A stretch of 64,000 nt of DNA from Variovorax paradoxus (lineage in GTDB: Bacteria; Pseudomonadota; Gammaproteobacteria; Burkholderiales; Burkholderiaceae_C): the NCBI RefSeq assembly GCF_000834655.1, contig NZ_JXQQ01000119.1, positions 1 through 64,000 of the forward strand, in the 5' to 3' direction. A model generated the notes under the pieces. That model was not told the DNA's origin, searched no databases, and saw only the letters and a program-made list of their open reading frames with translations. The position numbers and the translations under genes were made by a program. This document shows positions 62,561 through 64,000 of the stretch, one piece after another (the first letter of the stretch is position 1; each line of letters begins with the position of its first letter).

Positions 62561-63766
62561 TCAGGCCAGCTTGCAGCCGGTCTTGTCGATGGGCAGGAAC
62601 GACTTGCCGGAACTCACGACATCTACGTAGTCCGCCGCGTCTTTCATCTTCGACTTCGCCTTGCCCTTGAGCAGGTAGTAGTCCTTGATGACCTGGTGGT
62701 CGGCCTTGCGGATTTCCTCGGTGCCCGTGAGCCCGTCGAACTTCATGCCTTCGAGCGCGGCGATGACGGCCTTCTGGTCGACCGTCCCGGCCTTGACGAT
62801 GCCGTCGATCAGGATCTTGGTGCAGATGTACGAGCCTGCGAGGCTGTAGTTGGGCACGATCTTGAGCTTGTCCGCCGTGCGCTTGACCAGGTCCTTGTTG
62901 AGCGCGGTGTCGGCGGTGTGCCAGTACTGCGCGCCGAAGTAGACGCCGTCGCACAGGTCCGCGCCCAGTTCATCGAACTGCTCCAGGCCCGAGGCCCAGG
63001 CCATGAGGATCGTCATGTTCTTGTGCATGCCGAAGCTCACCGCCTGGCGCAACGCGGCCGACGACTGCGCGCCGAAGTTCAGGAGCAGCAGCACGTCGGG
63101 CTTGGCGGCCATGGCATTGGTGAGGTAGCCGCTGAACTCCTTCTCGTTGAGCGAGTGGTAGCTGTTGCCCACGTGCTCGACGCCCTTCTCCTGGAAGATG
63201 TTCTTGGCGGCACTCAGGAGGCCGTCGCCGAACACGTACTGCGGCGTGATCGTGTACCAGCGCTTGGCCTTGGGCATGGAGGCGATCAGCGGGCGCACCG
63301 TCTGCTCGATCGCACCGAAGGTGGGCACCGACCAGCGGAAGGTGGCGGGGTTGCAGTCCTTGCCGGTGATCTCGTCGGCGCCGGCGGTGGTGATGAAGAG
63401 GCCGCCGGCCTTCTCCGCTTCCTTGCCCATGGCAAGCGCTTCGGACGACAGGATGCCGCCGGCGAAGAACTTCGCGCCCTGCTGCTGCGAGGCTTCCTGC
63501 ACCTTGCGCACGGCGGTGGCGGGCTTGCCTTCGGTGTCGAGCACCGTGTAGGCCAGCGGGCGCTTCAGGACGCTGCCGTATTGCTCGATCGCCAGTTTCA
63601 TGCCCAGGTCGGCGAACTTGCCGTTGGCCGCGAAGGCGCCCGACATCGGGACCGGACATCCGAAGCGGATGGCGTCCGCCGATTGCGCGAAGACCGAGCG
63701 GCCCGCCAGGAGCGAAGCCGGGGCGGCCGACAGGGCGGCCAGCTGAAGAAGTTGTCTGCGTTGCAT
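62561..63766 (-). CDS. livK: ABC transporter substrate-binding protein, LivK type
   Basis: A 401-residue periplasmic binding protein of the leucine-binding family with a twin-arginine-like start (MQRRQLLQLAALSAAPASLLAG) and a signal peptide ending near residue 28. The mature protein has two lobes with DAIRFGCPVPMSGAFAANG at the start. GGAGA lies ahead of the ATG at 63766. The long reading frame upstream is the leader and promoter region, not coding. The ligand may be an amide, ureide or amino acid rather than leucine, judged by the M20 and M81 hydrolases downstream. Confidence 0.92.
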   Translation of the reverse strand: MQRRQLLQLAALSAAPASLLAGRSVFAQSADAIRFGCPVPMSGAFAANGKFADLGMKLAIEQYGSVLKRPLAYTVLDTEGKPATAVRKVQEASQQQGAKFFAGGILSSEALAMGKEAEKAGGLFITTAGADEITGKDCNPATFRWSVPTFGAIEQTVRPLIASMPKAKRWYTITPQYVFGDGLLSAAKNIFQEKGVEHVGNSYHSLNEKEFSGYLTNAMAAKPDVLLLLNFGAQSSAALRQAVSFGMHKNMTILMAWASGLEQFDELGADLCDGVYFGAQYWHTADTALNKDLVKRTADKLKIVPNYSLAGSYICTKILIDGIVKAGTVDQKAVIAALEGMKFDGLTGTEEIRKADHQVIKDYYLLKGKAKSKMKDAADYVDVVSSGKSFLPIDKTGCKLA

Positions 63767-63869
63767 GGGGGTTCTCCGGTCGTGGTGTGGAAGTGGGTGA
63801 AGGGGGTGCCTGCGATTGCGGGCGAATTTAAGCGGATAAATAGGATTAATATGTTGGTAAAAACCCGCT

Positions 63870-63885
63870 AGCAACCACCGTGCCA
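63870..63885 (-). promoter_or_regulatory. Sigma-54 promoter of the liv/amidohydrolase operon
   Basis: On the minus strand TGGCACGGTGGTTGCT matches the consensus TGGCACG-N4-TTGCW at every fixed position. The inferred transcript start is near 63860, with a leader of about 95 bases before livK. No clear NtrC dyad is visible in the remaining 115 bases of the window. Confidence 0.85.
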
Positions 63886-63957
63886 AAATCCAGCGCACTT
63901 CCCGAGGTCCAATACCTGCATACAGGCGGCTGTCTGCTTTTCCCTTGCTCTGAACGC

Positions 63958-64000
63958 ATGAATTCGTCTCCATCCGATCGTGAAATGAACCCCAGGGCAC
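63958..64000 (+). CDS. Possible start of a divergent gene, cut by the right edge
   Basis: An open frame starts with ATG at 63958 (MNSSPSDREMNPRA) right after an in-frame stop and runs off the window. A second ATG lies at 63985. No Shine-Dalgarno sequence is visible. A regulator divergent from the liv operon would be a common arrangement, but fourteen residues cannot support any identity. Confidence 0.25.
   Translation, partial: MNSSPSDREMNPRA

Overview
The window is GC-rich proteobacterial chromosome, best explained as a member of the Comamonadaceae (Betaproteobacteria) close to Variovorax. The support is: a tmRNA whose tag reads ANDERFALAA, the gyrA - serC - pheA - tyrA - aroA/cmk - rpsA - ihfB - lapA - lapB order, an EPSP synthase fused to cytidylate kinase, and close recognition of many proteins as Comamonadaceae types. 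The genus call is recognition, not a database result. I see no phage, insertion sequence, CRISPR array, rRNA or ordinary tRNA gene. Most of it is core chromosome with a few accessory operons.

Layout. 1-4.5 kb: end of a YbhN-like membrane protein, a small acidic protein, a LysR regulator divergent from D-tartrate dehydratase, and an AP2-repeat protein translationally coupled to an alpha/beta hydrolase. 4.7-6.0 kb: xth and a lipoprotein. 6.0-10.9 kb: the nitrogen locus (ntrC, ntrB, a small secreted protein, glnA), where glnA has a recognisable sigma-54 promoter and an NtrC site. 11-18.2 kb: a minus-strand series with a molybdopterin-binding protein, EI24 protein, fatty acid hydroxylase, polysaccharide deacetylase-like protein, beta-propeller, pseudouridine synthase and gamma-glutamyltransferase. 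18.2-23.5 kb: a protein-lysine-methyltransferase-like gene, a LexA-box-controlled divergent pair of small genes, a small lipoprotein, ssrA, gph, ubiG and an OmpA protein. 23.7-36.5 kb: gyrA followed by the serine/aromatic supraoperon, rpsA, ihfB, lapAB and a ComEA-like gene. 36.5-40 kb: a dctPQM TRAP transporter behind a sigma-54 promoter, then crcB. 40-46.3 kb: a complete Mrp/Pha cation/proton antiporter operon. 46.3-55.3 kb: a form II carbon-monoxide-dehydrogenase-type molybdenum hydroxylase operon (coxSLM, coxDEG, xdhC-like) divergent from a GAF/Fis regulator. 55.3-64 kb: two small genes, then a branched-chain-amino-acid-type ABC transporter with an M20 amidohydrolase and an M81 peptidase, preceded by a perfect sigma-54 promoter.

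How it fits together. NtrB/NtrC plausibly drive glnA. The liv/M20/M81 operon, which looks like uptake and hydrolysis of an amide or ureide nitrogen source, has a sigma-54 promoter and could belong to the same regulon. The dctPQM sigma-54 promoter more likely answers to a DctD-type regulator outside the window. The most interesting less-explained items are the SOS-box small-gene pair (20.0-20.6 kb), an RNA stem that would hide the ribosome binding site of a SnoaL-like gene (55.7 kb), a recurrent GC-rich intergenic element that supplies Shine-Dalgarno sequences inside operons, an AP2-type DNA-binding protein coupled to a hydrolase, and a polysaccharide deacetylase with a changed metal-ligand motif.
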